64,000 nucleotides of DNA from NCBI RefSeq assembly GCF_002915175.1, contig NZ_NXEJ01000007.1, positions 242,944 through 306,943 on the forward strand. The letters are read 5' to 3'. The notes beneath the pieces are model-generated. The model had not been told where the DNA came from. It saw only the letters and a list, made by a program, of their open reading frames with translations, and searched no databases. The translations under genes were made by a program, and so were the position numbers. Positions 36,040 to 45,877 of this stretch are shown here, one piece after another. Position 1 is the stretch's first letter, and each line of letters opens with the position of its first letter. Origin of the DNA: Agrobacterium rosae (GTDB taxonomy: Bacteria; Pseudomonadota; Alphaproteobacteria; Rhizobiales; Rhizobiaceae).

Positions 36040-37227
36040 ATGTTTCAACCCTTGGATCTGCCCACAGTCCTGCTGCTCCACAAGCTATCTTTCTTCGTGG
36101 CTGCACTGTGCTTTCTCTATGTGCGCTCTCAATCGCGCGAGAGCGTCGGACTGGGTTTTTTAGCAGTTGGATTTTTCCTGGTTGCAACGGCGTCAACGCT
36201 TGTCAGTATCGGCAAGGTTTTTACCGATTATGAGCATAGCCTGGCACTCGCAGGCACCTTCGCCGGTCTGGTGGGGTACTCGATATTTTGGATCGGAATG
36301 TGCCGTATCAGCACGCAGACAAGCCGACGCCGCGAATGGTTGATATTGTGTTTTCCGGTGATCGTCTGTGTTACGCTATTCGTCACTGGTCTTTACGAGT
36401 TTACGACAGCTCGAACCACCGCCATGCAGTCCACGGCCGCCTTGTTGCTTCTCGCTGCTGCCTGCACCGTTTTCTTCGATCGTGTTATAGAACCGCTTCC
36501 GGTTCGACGAGCTCTCGCAGCAACAATTGGTTTTGCGGCGCTACTGAGCGCGCTCGTCGTCCTTGGTGTTCTTTTCCCTGATGTGGCGTTGGTCTCGTCG
36601 CGAAACGCGTTTTTTGTCTCCATTGTTTGCCACTTCGCAATCGCAGTCTTTGTTCTCGCCTTGGTCAAGGAGCGCGCGGAGGAGGGGTTGAAACGGCTTG
36701 CCGATCTCGATGTGCTGACAGGCGTTCTCAACAGACGGTCGTTCTCCACCCGTCTGCCGCAGCAGATGCGTCAGGGCGATGCGATTGTCATGATAGACAT
36801 TGATCATTTCAAACGCATCAATGATGGCTTTGGCCATTTTGCAGGTGATGAAGTGCTGGCGCGGGTGGCGCAGGAGCTATCTGCGCGCGTTCGACCCAAT
36901 GACAGCTTTGCGCGCTTTGGCGGTGAAGAGTTCATCCTGTTTATGCCGGCAACGGGCGAGGGGGAAGCTTCCACACTCGCCGAAAGTGTTCGCCAGCTCG
37001 TGAGCTCCATAAAGCACTCCATCGACGATCAAAAAGTTGCCGCGACGTTGAGCATGGGGCTTGCGGTGTGCACGGATAAAACATGCACTCCGCATGCTCT
37101 CATGAAAATGGCCGATACGGCGCTCTATGCTTCGAAAGCGACGGGGCGTGATCGACTGACGGTTTACAATGCGGAAGACTTTGAAAGAAATCCGGCATTA
37201 TTGAACCCTGCGCGTCACGCTGGCTGA
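36040..37227 (+). CDS. Membrane diguanylate cyclase (GGDEF domain)
   Basis: This is a 395-residue c-di-GMP synthase. About seven membrane helices (residues 10-225) form a sensory region, then a C-terminal GGDEF domain begins near LADLDVLTGVLNRRSF. The signature is GGEEF, an active variant, and an intact inhibitory I-site RxxD (RPND) lies five residues before it, so product feedback is likely. The ATG at 36040 directly precedes the first helix; the frame is open to 35926, but the extra residues are not membrane-like. The gene is convergent with mazG, 16 bases apart. Confidence 0.93.
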   Translation: MFQPLDLPTVLLLHKLSFFVAALCFLYVRSQSRESVGLGFLAVGFFLVATASTLVSIGKVFTDYEHSLALAGTFAGLVGYSIFWIGMCRISTQTSRRREWLILCFPVIVCVTLFVTGLYEFTTARTTAMQSTAALLLLAAACTVFFDRVIEPLPVRRALAATIGFAALLSALVVLGVLFPDVALVSSRNAFFVSIVCHFAIAVFVLALVKERAEEGLKRLADLDVLTGVLNRRSFSTRLPQQMRQGDAIVMIDIDHFKRINDGFGHFAGDEVLARVAQELSARVRPNDSFARFGGEEFILFMPATGEGEASTLAESVRQLVSSIKHSIDDQKVAATLSMGLAVCTDKTCTPHALMKMADTALYASKATGRDRLTVYNAEDFERNPALLNPARHAG

Positions 37228-37243
37228 TGATCTGACGAGCCCG

Positions 37244-38080
37244 TCAGTCGACTATCTGCCGTTCGATATCCTTCGCCGCCTGCCATAGTTGCTCCATGCG
37301 GTCCAACGTTGCCGCTTCCAGCGTCTCGCCATTTTCAGCCAGTGTCGTTTCTATGTGGCGAAAACGACGGCGGAACTTCGTGTTGGTGCCTCTCAGCGCA
37401 TTTTCGGGGTCGACCTTCACATGGCGGCCGATGTTGACAAGCGCAAAGATCAGATCGCCCAGTTCGTCGGAAACCTTTTCCGGCTTTCCGTCCTCAAGTG
37501 CTTCGCGCAGCTCTCTGATTTCCTCCTCGATCTTATCGAGAATGGGTTCTGGCGCTGACCAGTCAAAGCCGACGCGTGCGGCCTGTTCCTGAAGTTTCAA
37601 TGCCTCGGTCAGCGCCGGTTGTGTGCGCTGGATGGAGCCCAGAAAACCCACCTTGGTATCCTCACCGGTGCCACGCTGAGCGCGGCGTTGTGCCCGGTCG
37701 CGTTTTTCCTGCGCCTTTATGACGTCCCACTGTATTTTCACCGATTCAGGCGTATCGGCATCCGATTTGGCAAAGACATGGGGATGACGGCGGATCATTT
37801 TGGAGGTTACGGCATGAACGACGTCACCAAATGAAAATTCGCCCATCTCCTGCGCGATACGGGAATGGAACACCACCTGTAGCAGGAGATCTCCAAGCTC
37901 GTCGCAAAGATCGTCCATGTCGTTGCGCTCGATGGCGTCGGCAACTTCATAGGCTTCTTCGACCGTGTAGGGTTTGATGGTCTCGAATGTCTGCACGATA
38001 TCCCATGGGCAGCCCGTCTCCGGCTGCCGCAGCGCCTCCATGATCTCGATGAGGCGGGAAATGTCTTTCGAGGCTTCCAT
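37244..38080 (-). CDS. mazG: Nucleoside triphosphate pyrophosphohydrolase MazG
   Basis: This is a 278-residue enzyme hydrolysing NTPs to NMP and pyrophosphate, probably for nucleotide pool cleaning. Two MazG folds are visible: DEGxxLL-type residues EEAYEVADAIERNDMDDLCD and DELGDLLLQVVFHSRI in the first half, EEIRELREALEDG and DELGDLIFALVN in the second. The Glu/Asp metal ligands are intact. The 26-base gap to the upstream deaminase on the same strand suggests an operon of nucleotide-handling enzymes. Confidence 0.96.
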   Translation of the reverse strand: MEASKDISRLIEIMEALRQPETGCPWDIVQTFETIKPYTVEEAYEVADAIERNDMDDLCDELGDLLLQVVFHSRIAQEMGEFSFGDVVHAVTSKMIRRHPHVFAKSDADTPESVKIQWDVIKAQEKRDRAQRRAQRGTGEDTKVGFLGSIQRTQPALTEALKLQEQAARVGFDWSAPEPILDKIEEEIRELREALEDGKPEKVSDELGDLIFALVNIGRHVKVDPENALRGTNTKFRRRFRHIETTLAENGETLEAATLDRMEQLWQAAKDIERQIVD

Positions 38081-38106
38081 GTGTGATGTGTCTTTCTGGC
38101 GCGTTT

Positions 38107-38694
38107 TCAGTTCAGTGGAATATTGTTTTCAGCCTTGGACGACTGGTAGTTTACCGACAGGGCATCATAGGCTGCCTTGATGCGCGCCGTCTGCTCTTTC
38201 AGCTCTGTTTTTAACGGCGCGTCTTCGTTTTCCACCAGATCGGAAATGAAATAAGAGTTCCAGAACGCGTTACTGCGGCGATAACCACCCGGCTCCAGAC
38301 CGAACACCTCTTTCAGAATCTTCAGATCATGGGGAATGGCGAAGGCATCGCGGGAATCTTCATGGCTGAAAAAGGAATAGAAATTATCGAAACCCGCCCA
38401 AGTGATGGCCGACATGCACATCGTGCAGGGTTCATGGGTCGATAAAAAGATCAGGTCTTTCGTATCAGGTTTTTCGCCCAATTCATGGAAGCCTTTCAGC
38501 GTATGAACCTCGCCGTGCCAAAGCGGATTTTCCAGCTCGTTGTTGGTTTCGGCAATGACCAGCGAGAGGTCAGACTTGCGCAAAATAGCTGCGCCAAAAA
38601 CCTTGTTGCCGAGTGAGACGCCGCGCGTGGTGAGCGGCAGTATATCGTTCTCGATGACGTGGAGCAGTCGAGATGCTATTGTCAGTTCAGTCAA
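38107..38694 (-). CDS. Cytidine/deoxycytidylate deaminase-family zinc enzyme
   Basis: This is a 195-residue protein with the CDA zinc site: HGEVHT at about residue 60 (His ligand, catalytic Glu) and PCTMC at about 89-93 (two Cys ligands). The C-terminal ~65 residues form a helical extension (QTARIKAAYDALSVNY). The family includes tRNA adenosine deaminase, guanine deaminase and others, but this sequence is not a clear TadA. The substrate is unknown. It is followed by mazG in the same direction. Confidence 0.87.
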   Translation of the reverse strand: MTELTIASRLLHVIENDILPLTTRGVSLGNKVFGAAILRKSDLSLVIAETNNELENPLWHGEVHTLKGFHELGEKPDTKDLIFLSTHEPCTMCMSAITWAGFDNFYSFFSHEDSRDAFAIPHDLKILKEVFGLEPGGYRRSNAFWNSYFISDLVENEDAPLKTELKEQTARIKAAYDALSVNYQSSKAENNIPLN

Positions 38695-38921
38695 GGTATT
38701 TTCCTGTCGTTAAGGGGCTGGCGGCCAAGTCGCATCCAAGGCGAGAATCACGATAAAAGTATAGAGAATTGGTAGAAAATAGGTGGAATTACAACAGTGT
38801 GACGATTTCGCTTCGTCAGTCTCTTTTCCTCCAAATCTACCCTTGTCGGGAAATAAAAATCTACTGCAATATAGCAAGCGAATTTCTGTACCTTCAACAC
38901 GGGCAACGGATCGGACATAGT

Positions 38922-40388
38922 ATGAGCATGCTTAAAGACCCCGCAGATAAAGCCGATCATCGGCTGACGACATTTCCTGCCTTTTTCAAGGTTGAAGGAC
39001 GGTCTGTGGCGGTCTTTGGAAATGGCGATGAAGCTTTTGCGAAAGTTCGGCTTCTTCTCAATACCAGCGCGCAAATTTGTGCTTTTGCTGATGCTCCGCA
39101 GGATGATTACGCCGCCTTGCTTGCGCAGGGGAAAGTGACCCATCATCCGCTTGGCTTCTCACCGGAACTTGTGGACGGCATGGTTCTCGTCTTTGCTGCG
39201 ACCGGTGAAGAAGCGCTCGACCGGCAAATCGTGGATGCCGCCCGCGCACGCTCTATTCCAGCAAACGCGGTCGATCAGCCCGGTTATTGCGATTTCTACA
39301 CGCCGGGGCTCGTTGCTCGCGCGCCTCTGGCGGTCGCGATCTGCACGGAAGGTGCTGGACCGGTTTTGGGGCAAATGGTCCGCGCGCGGATCGATCAGAT
39401 GCTTGCGCCGTCGCTTGGTCGTTTGGCGCGGCTTGCGGTCGAATACCGTGACGCGGCGGAGAAGGCAGTGCCCAAAGGCGCGCTTCGCCGTAATTTCTGG
39501 CGTCGGTTCTTTACCGGTAGCGTGGCGGATTCCGTCGCGCTGAATGACATAGATGCTGCCCACATTGCAGCTGCAAAACTTCTTCAATCGCCGGAGAGCC
39601 GTGAAGGCTATGTCTGGCTGGTGGGTGCCGGCCCGGGTGCCGAGGACTTGCTGACCTTGCGTGCGCAACGCGTTTTGATGCAGGCCGACGTCATCGTTTA
39701 CGACGCGCTGGTGCCACAGGAAATCGTTGACATGGGCCGTCGTGACGCAGAGCGACTGTCCGTTGGCAAACGCAAAGGCTGTCACTCCAAGTCGCAGGAG
39801 GACATCAACAAGCTGCTAGTGTCGCTCGGACAAGACGGCAAAAGAGTTGTCCGCCTGAAATCCGGCGACCCGCTGGTCTATGGCCGTGCAGCAGAGGAAA
39901 TGTCCGCATTGCGCGAAGCGGGTATCGGTTATGAAATCGTCCCCGGCATTACGTCGGCCTTTGCGGCTGCTGCGGATTTCGAATTACCGCTAACGTTGCG
40001 CGGTGTCGCCTCGTCGCTCATCTTTACCACCGGCCATGATCTAGCCGGCGATATCCTGCCGGATTGGGCAAGGCTTGCCGTGTCTGGTGCCACCATCGCT
40101 GTTTACATGGGCCGCTCCGTGGCAGCATCCGTCGCGACGCGCCTTATGAATGCTGGTCTCAATGCGGACACTACGGTTGCCGTTATTGAAAACGCCAGCC
40201 GATCCTATCGCCGCCTCATGCATGGCACATTGAAGGATTTACCTGATCTGGAGCATCGCAATGAACTGACCGGTCCGGTCATGGTCATTATTGGCGATGC
40301 GGTTGCCGGTGCGAATTTCGAAAGATCCGAAGCCTTGTCCCTCGCGGATACGTATCAGGGTCTGAAACAGGAGTATGCAAATGGTTGA
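38922..40388 (+). CDS. cysG: Siroheme synthase CysG (fused dehydrogenase/ferrochelatase and methyltransferase)
   Basis: This is a 488-residue multifunctional enzyme making siroheme, the cofactor of CysI downstream. The N-terminal NAD-binding domain reads AVFGNGDEAFAKVRLLL, with a less canonical glycine motif than E. coli (GGG). The C-terminal uroporphyrinogen III methyltransferase domain (about 225-465) shows GAGPGAEDLLTLRA, VYDALVPQEIVDMG, SGDPLVYGRAAEE and YEIVPGITSAFAA. The start is the ATG at 38922. It heads the cys operon and overlaps the DUF2849 gene by 8 bases. Confidence 0.96.
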   Translation: MSMLKDPADKADHRLTTFPAFFKVEGRSVAVFGNGDEAFAKVRLLLNTSAQICAFADAPQDDYAALLAQGKVTHHPLGFSPELVDGMVLVFAATGEEALDRQIVDAARARSIPANAVDQPGYCDFYTPGLVARAPLAVAICTEGAGPVLGQMVRARIDQMLAPSLGRLARLAVEYRDAAEKAVPKGALRRNFWRRFFTGSVADSVALNDIDAAHIAAAKLLQSPESREGYVWLVGAGPGAEDLLTLRAQRVLMQADVIVYDALVPQEIVDMGRRDAERLSVGKRKGCHSKSQEDINKLLVSLGQDGKRVVRLKSGDPLVYGRAAEEMSALREAGIGYEIVPGITSAFAAAADFELPLTLRGVASSLIFTTGHDLAGDILPDWARLAVSGATIAVYMGRSVAASVATRLMNAGLNADTTVAVIENASRSYRRLMHGTLKDLPDLEHRNELTGPVMVIIGDAVAGANFERSEALSLADTYQGLKQEYANG

Positions 40389-40695
40389 CAAGGTTCTCAC
40401 AGCCAATCGCCTTGGTGATGGCATCGCCGTTTGGCTGGACGCCAATGGTGAGTGGACCGAAGACCTCCAGTCGGCGCTTGTTGCCCGTCATGCAGAGGCT
40501 GAGGCCTCGCTGGAAGAAATCGGCAAGCGCGATTTTTCCGCCAATAAGGTGGTTGACGTGAACATCGTGGACGTGACCGAGGAGGCTGGCCGTCTATGGC
40601 CGACGCGCCTTCGTGAGCGCATCCGTGCCGCAGGGCCAACCATTCAGTACGCCGCAGGTTTCAAGCCAGCCGACGCCGACTTTATCGCAGTCTGA
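40381..40695 (+). CDS. DUF2849 small protein of the sulfite reduction operon
   Basis: This is a 104-residue soluble protein between cysG and cysI. It begins VDKVLTANRLGDGIAVWLD, with a central WTEDLQSALVARHAEAEASL helix and VVDVNIVDVTEEAGRLWPTR. The pattern matches DUF2849, which occurs almost only next to sulfite reductase genes. It is not an oxidoreductase by sequence. Translation is coupled to cysG (overlap), and the cysI ATG follows 8 bases after its stop, so a role in sulfite reductase assembly or electron supply is a reasonable inference. Confidence 0.88.
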   Translation: MVDKVLTANRLGDGIAVWLDANGEWTEDLQSALVARHAEAEASLEEIGKRDFSANKVVDVNIVDVTEEAGRLWPTRLRERIRAAGPTIQYAAGFKPADADFIAV

Positions 40696-40703
40696 GGAAT
40701 ACC

Positions 40704-42374
<1,671 letters not shown>

Positions 42375-42386
42375 GGAAACCGCATC

Positions 42387-42893
42387 ATGACGAAAATCTG
42401 GAATGAGAGCGGTTTCGTTGAAAACGATCCTTGGGTTATCGAGACCGAAGAGGTGAAGGCGCAGGACGGCCAACAGGCCATCCTCGGCCTCGATGCCTTC
42501 ATTGCGCGTGCCGAGGAAAGCAACGATGTCGGTCTTGGTGTTCTCGTTACACCGGCGGATGACGTTGAGAAACTGCGACCCTATATCGACCGCATCGCGC
42601 TCGTCGCGGTCAGCTTTCCGGCATTCGGCGATGGGCGTGGTTTCAGCCATGTGTCGCTGTTGCGCTCACGCCTCAACTACCAGGGAGAGGTAAGGGCAGT
42701 GGGTGATGTGCTGATCGACCAGGTGCCGTTGATGCTACGCACCGGGTTCACCAGCTTTGCGGTGACGAATGAAACCGCAATCCGGCGTCTGTCTGAAAAC
42801 CGCTTGCCGGGCATCGATGTCTATTACCAGCCGACCGCAAAACCTGCTGCGGATGGGCCGGGCTATAGCTGGCGCCGCCGTGCAGCCAATTGA
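42387..42893 (+). CDS. DUF934 protein of the sulfite reduction operon
   Basis: This is a 168-residue soluble protein 12 bases after cysI. It contains NDVGLGVLVTPADDVEKLRP, then ALVAVSFPAFGDGRGFSHVS and SRLNYQGEVRAVGDVLIDQV. That is the DUF934 signature, a family tied to sulfite reductase genes in alpha- and betaproteobacteria with no proven activity. A cysH (APS reductase) gene often lies between cysI and this gene in relatives but is not in this window. Confidence 0.92.
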   Translation: MTKIWNESGFVENDPWVIETEEVKAQDGQQAILGLDAFIARAEESNDVGLGVLVTPADDVEKLRPYIDRIALVAVSFPAFGDGRGFSHVSLLRSRLNYQGEVRAVGDVLIDQVPLMLRTGFTSFAVTNETAIRRLSENRLPGIDVYYQPTAKPAADGPGYSWRRRAAN

Positions 42894-42902
42894 GGCCTTG
42901 TC

Positions 42903-42933
42903 TAGAAATATGAGTTTTTGATACATATTTCTA
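42903..42933. promoter_or_regulatory. Perfect 10-base inverted repeat after the cys operon
   Basis: TAGAAATATG (42903-42912) and CATATTTCTA (42924-42933) are exact reverse complements with an 11-base spacer. It begins 9 bases after the DUF934 stop and lies about 105 bases before fpr. It is AT-rich without a T-run afterwards, so an operator is likelier than a terminator. Confidence 0.5.
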
Positions 42934-42973
42934 CGCGCATAGCACCAATGACATTCCGATACCTTCAAAAGTC

Positions 42974-42995
42974 GGGGCAAATGGTATATTGCCCC
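42974..42995. promoter_or_regulatory. Perfect 7-base inverted repeat upstream of fpr
   Basis: GGGGCAA (42974-42980) and TTGCCCC (42989-42995) flank ATGGTATA, which resembles a -10 element. This places a candidate operator about 43 bases before the fpr start. Confidence 0.45.
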
Positions 42996-43037
42996 ACCTG
43001 AAAATGTCGCACACCATGTGAAATGGACGGATAGAGA

Positions 43038-43850
43038 ATGAACGCTCCAGCCAAGACGGAAGAATTTGCGGTGAAAATCCCTGACGGCGTCTATGCCGAA
43101 ACAGTGCTGTCTGTCGAACACTATACGGACCATCTGTTTCGCTTTCGCATGACGCGTCCTGCAGGCTTCCGTTTCCGTTCCGGTGAGTTCGCGATGATTG
43201 GCCTGATGGTTGGCGACAAGCCGGTCTACCGTGCCTATTCCATCGCCAGCCCGGCATGGGATGAGGAGCTAGAGTTCTTCTCCATCAAGGTACCCGATGG
43301 CCCGCTGACGTCGCATCTCCAGGCCATCAAGCCAGGTGATACGGTGTTGATGCGCAAGAAGCCGACAGGCACGCTGGTGCTGGATGCGCTCACCCCCAGC
43401 AAGCGACTCTACATGTTTTCGACCGGAACCGGCGTTGCGCCTTTCGCAAGCCTTATCCGCGATCCGGAAACATACGAGAAGTTCGAGGAAGTCATCCTCA
43501 CCCACACCTGCCGCGATATCGCAGAGCTGAAATATGGCTTCGATCTGGTCGAGGAAATCAAGAACCACGAGTTCCTGAGTGAAGTCGTTGGTGACAAGCT
43601 GAAGCATTATGCCACCGTGACCCGTGAAGATTATGCCTTCACCGGACGCATTACCGACCTGATCGAAAACGGCAAGATGTTTGCAGATCTCGGTGTACCG
43701 GCGCTTGATCCAGAAGTGGATCGCGGCATGATCTGCGGATCGACTGCGATGCTGAAAGATACGAAGGTTCTGCTTGAAAAGGCGGGATTGACGGAAGGTG
43801 CAAACAACAAGCCTGCGGAGTTTGTTATCGAACGCGCCTTTGTCGGCTGA
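43038..43850 (+). CDS. fpr: Ferredoxin/flavodoxin-NADP+ reductase
   Basis: This is a 270-residue FAD enzyme moving electrons between NADPH and ferredoxin. The FAD motif RAYSIASP is at about 69-76 and the NADP-binding GTGVAPFASLIRDPE at about 133-147. The C terminus ends in ERAFVG, as in bacterial class I FPRs, rather than the plant tyrosine. It is the first gene after the cys operon (145-base gap with its own inverted repeats) and could feed CysI as well as oxidative-stress functions. Confidence 0.95.
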   Translation: MNAPAKTEEFAVKIPDGVYAETVLSVEHYTDHLFRFRMTRPAGFRFRSGEFAMIGLMVGDKPVYRAYSIASPAWDEELEFFSIKVPDGPLTSHLQAIKPGDTVLMRKKPTGTLVLDALTPSKRLYMFSTGTGVAPFASLIRDPETYEKFEEVILTHTCRDIAELKYGFDLVEEIKNHEFLSEVVGDKLKHYATVTREDYAFTGRITDLIENGKMFADLGVPALDPEVDRGMICGSTAMLKDTKVLLEKAGLTEGANNKPAEFVIERAFVG

Positions 43851-43866
43851 TACTCACCCTCGAATG

Positions 43867-43898
43867 TACAAAAGGGGGCCAACCGGCCTCCTTTTGTA
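43867..43898. terminator. Bidirectional terminator between fpr and the MFS gene
   Basis: TACAAAAGGGGGCC and GGCCTCCTTTTGTA pair around a 4-base loop with one mismatch. The A/T flanks on both sides serve the two convergent genes. Confidence 0.85.
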
Positions 43899-43901
43899 TT
43901 G

Positions 43902-45170
43902 TCAGGTTCCGTCTGTTTCCTGTCTTGGTGCGATGTCGTGACGGAAGAGGATGAACAGGACGATCGCAATGGCTGCGATACCGCCGCCGACGAGATGTGA
44001 TAGCGCGTAACCGCCTTGCGTTGTCAACCAGCCTGCCACACCGTTGCTGAGAGACGCACCGATACCTTGAACGGTCATGACGCTGGCAAGGCCCACGTTG
44101 AAACGGCCGGTTCCCTTAAGTATCCGTTCGACCGCGACCGGCGTGGCAATGCCGAGCAGACCAGCGCCGATACCATCCAGCAACTGCACAGGATAGATCA
44201 CCCAGAACTGATCGAACGACGCGGCGAGAAGGCCGCGGATTGGCAATGCCAGAAGCGCGATTATAAAGACCGTTGAGAGCCCAAACCGGCGAATGAGCCA
44301 GGGCGCCGCGGCGGCCACGAAGATCATCGCAAATTGCGCAACGCCGGTGATGATCGCCGTGGTGCGGAACGGTGTGTTCAGTTCTATCGCGAAGTTCTGG
44401 GCAATCAGGCGGCCCATAGGGGCATTGCCGAAGTGGAAAATCAGCAGGATGATGGACAGGAAGATCAGGCCCTTTTCCTTGAAGAGAACCTTCACGCCGG
44501 ACGGGCCAGGCTCGCCTTTATCTTCGTCAAGCCCACGCGCCACCTTGTGGTCGATCCGCTTCGGATCAATCGCGGCGATTGCCGCCAGAGCTCCAAGCGC
44601 AGTAACGACCATCAGGCCGATAACACCGGAAACGCCGAAAGCTGTTACCGCAACATAAGTCGCGAACAGCGAGACAAAGTTGCCGCCGTGGTTCCAGAAC
44701 TCGTTGCGCGAAATCTGATGTGAGAACAGTCGTTCACCAACGAGCCCAAGTGTCAGACCTGCGAGTGCGGGTCCAACAACGGCACCCACGACGGCCGTCA
44801 TGATCTGGCCTGTCCAGACAACGGCTTCGTTTGTGAACATCAACGTTATGAGCGCGCCGATCGTAACCAGCACGACAGGCACGGCAATCAGTGTTCGTTT
44901 CCAGGTTGAGCCATCCACCAACGCTCCACAAAGCGGCGTCGCTGCCAACCCAACGAGACCACCGACCGTGGCGATGACGCCGAGCTGCATGGCCGACCAG
45001 CCATTGGTGGCGAGGAATGCATCCAGAAACGGGCCTAGTCCGTCCCGTGCATCCGCAAGAAAGAAGTTGAGAATGGCAAGTGCAAAAAGCGAGCGGTCAG
45101 ATATGCCGCTCCCCGGGGATTTCCCGAGAGAGTGACCGCTGGCATCGATAGGCGCTGTGAGCGTTGTCAT
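43902..45170 (-). CDS. MFS transporter
   Basis: This is a 422-residue protein with twelve predicted helices. After an N-terminal serine/glycine-rich ~25 residues, helix 1 starts near DRSLFALAILNFFLADARDG. The loop motif GALVDGSTWKRT is a weak form of the usual one, and a central loop (about 205-235) is rich in D, E and K (DEDKGEPGPSG). The substrate is unknown. The ATG at 45170 has CGGAGAG upstream; the open frame extends to 45551, but that part runs through the divergent gene's promoter and is rejected. Confidence 0.88.
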   Translation of the reverse strand: MTTLTAPIDASGHSLGKSPGSGISDRSLFALAILNFFLADARDGLGPFLDAFLATNGWSAMQLGVIATVGGLVGLAATPLCGALVDGSTWKRTLIAVPVVLVTIGALITLMFTNEAVVWTGQIMTAVVGAVVGPALAGLTLGLVGERLFSHQISRNEFWNHGGNFVSLFATYVAVTAFGVSGVIGLMVVTALGALAAIAAIDPKRIDHKVARGLDEDKGEPGPSGVKVLFKEKGLIFLSIILLIFHFGNAPMGRLIAQNFAIELNTPFRTTAIITGVAQFAMIFVAAAAPWLIRRFGLSTVFIIALLALPIRGLLAASFDQFWVIYPVQLLDGIGAGLLGIATPVAVERILKGTGRFNVGLASVMTVQGIGASLSNGVAGWLTTQGGYALSHLVGGGIAAIAIVLFILFRHDIAPRQETDGT

Positions 45171-45257
45171 GGAAAGCTCTCCGGGACGGTGGTTGAAGCT
45201 GGCGAGAAACGCGCCGACCCGGTTTAGGTTGCTTTGGCTCATAACAATCTGCGCAGA

Positions 45258-45282
45258 GGAACAATTGGCGAGGCGGGACGTT
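45258..45282 (+). promoter_or_regulatory. EcfG (general stress response)-type promoter
   Basis: GGAAC (45258-45262) and CGTT (45279-45282) are separated by 16 bases, the textbook EcfG consensus of alphaproteobacteria. The -10 element is 27 bases before the ATG of the secreted protein, leaving a short leader. Control by the PhyR/NepR/EcfG stress pathway is inferred. Confidence 0.7.
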
Positions 45283-45309
45283 CGGTTTCCACACACAAGG
45301 AACACGCGA

Positions 45310-45813
45310 ATGACATGCAAAATGATTTCTATCGTAGCACTCGCGACAGCATTGATGGCACCGCCGGCCATGGCTGATGAAAGCCAATTTCTTTCTTCGC
45401 TGAAAGGCAGCTGGAAGGGTTCTGGTACCGTTACGACTAAGATCGGCTCCAAGCCCATCAACGTCAACTGCACCTTCGACTCAACCACGTCAGGTGCCTC
45501 ATTGCGTATGAACGGGACATGCCGTGGACTGCTCGTTATCCGTCGCGCCATATCCGCCGATTTGAACGCGTCCGGTACGCGCTACCGCGGGAATTACGTT
45601 GGACCATCCGGGATACCTTCGGCACTAGCTGGCAGCCGCAGCGGCAACTCCATCAACCTCGCTATTACATGGAAGCGCGTCATCAATGGTGACAAGGCAG
45701 CGGCAATGACCATCACGAAGGTTGGTAACAATGGTCTGCGTTTGCGCACAACCGATAAGGATGGTGCTGGTGGGCCAACGGTTGTTACCGCCGACATTCA
45801 GTTGACGCGTTAA
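45310..45813 (+). CDS. Secreted protein of unknown function behind an EcfG-type promoter
   Basis: This is a 167-residue protein with a clear signal peptide (MISIVALATALMAPPAMADE, cleavage after AMA). The mature part is rich in G, S and T, with beta-type repeats: FLSSLKGSWKGSGTVTTKIG, then a Cys pair (residues in CTFDSTTSG and TCRGLL), and RYRGNYVGPSG. I read it as a periplasmic beta-barrel or lipocalin-like fold; no catalytic motif is seen. The ATG at 45310 has AAGGAA upstream; earlier in-frame codons precede the promoter. Confidence 0.82.
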   Translation: MTCKMISIVALATALMAPPAMADESQFLSSLKGSWKGSGTVTTKIGSKPINVNCTFDSTTSGASLRMNGTCRGLLVIRRAISADLNASGTRYRGNYVGPSGIPSALAGSRSGNSINLAITWKRVINGDKAAAMTITKVGNNGLRLRTTDKDGAGGPTVVTADIQLTR

Positions 45814-45835
45814 AGACATCAACTTGAGTTCAAAT

Positions 45836-45865
45836 AAAAAGGCCCGGATCGCCCCGGGCCTTTTG
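45836..45865. terminator. Bidirectional terminator between the secreted-protein gene and gcvP
   Basis: AAAAAGGCCCGG pairs with CCGGGCCTTTT around GATCGCC-type loop bases, with A and T runs on opposite sides. It lies between convergent genes, 12 bases before the gcvP stop. Confidence 0.88.
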
Positions 45866-45877
45866 TATTATCAACCT

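Noticed and set aside
45171..45551. N-terminal extension of the MFS transporter gene
   Set aside because: It runs through the EcfG promoter and into the divergent secreted-protein gene, and lacks transporter features.
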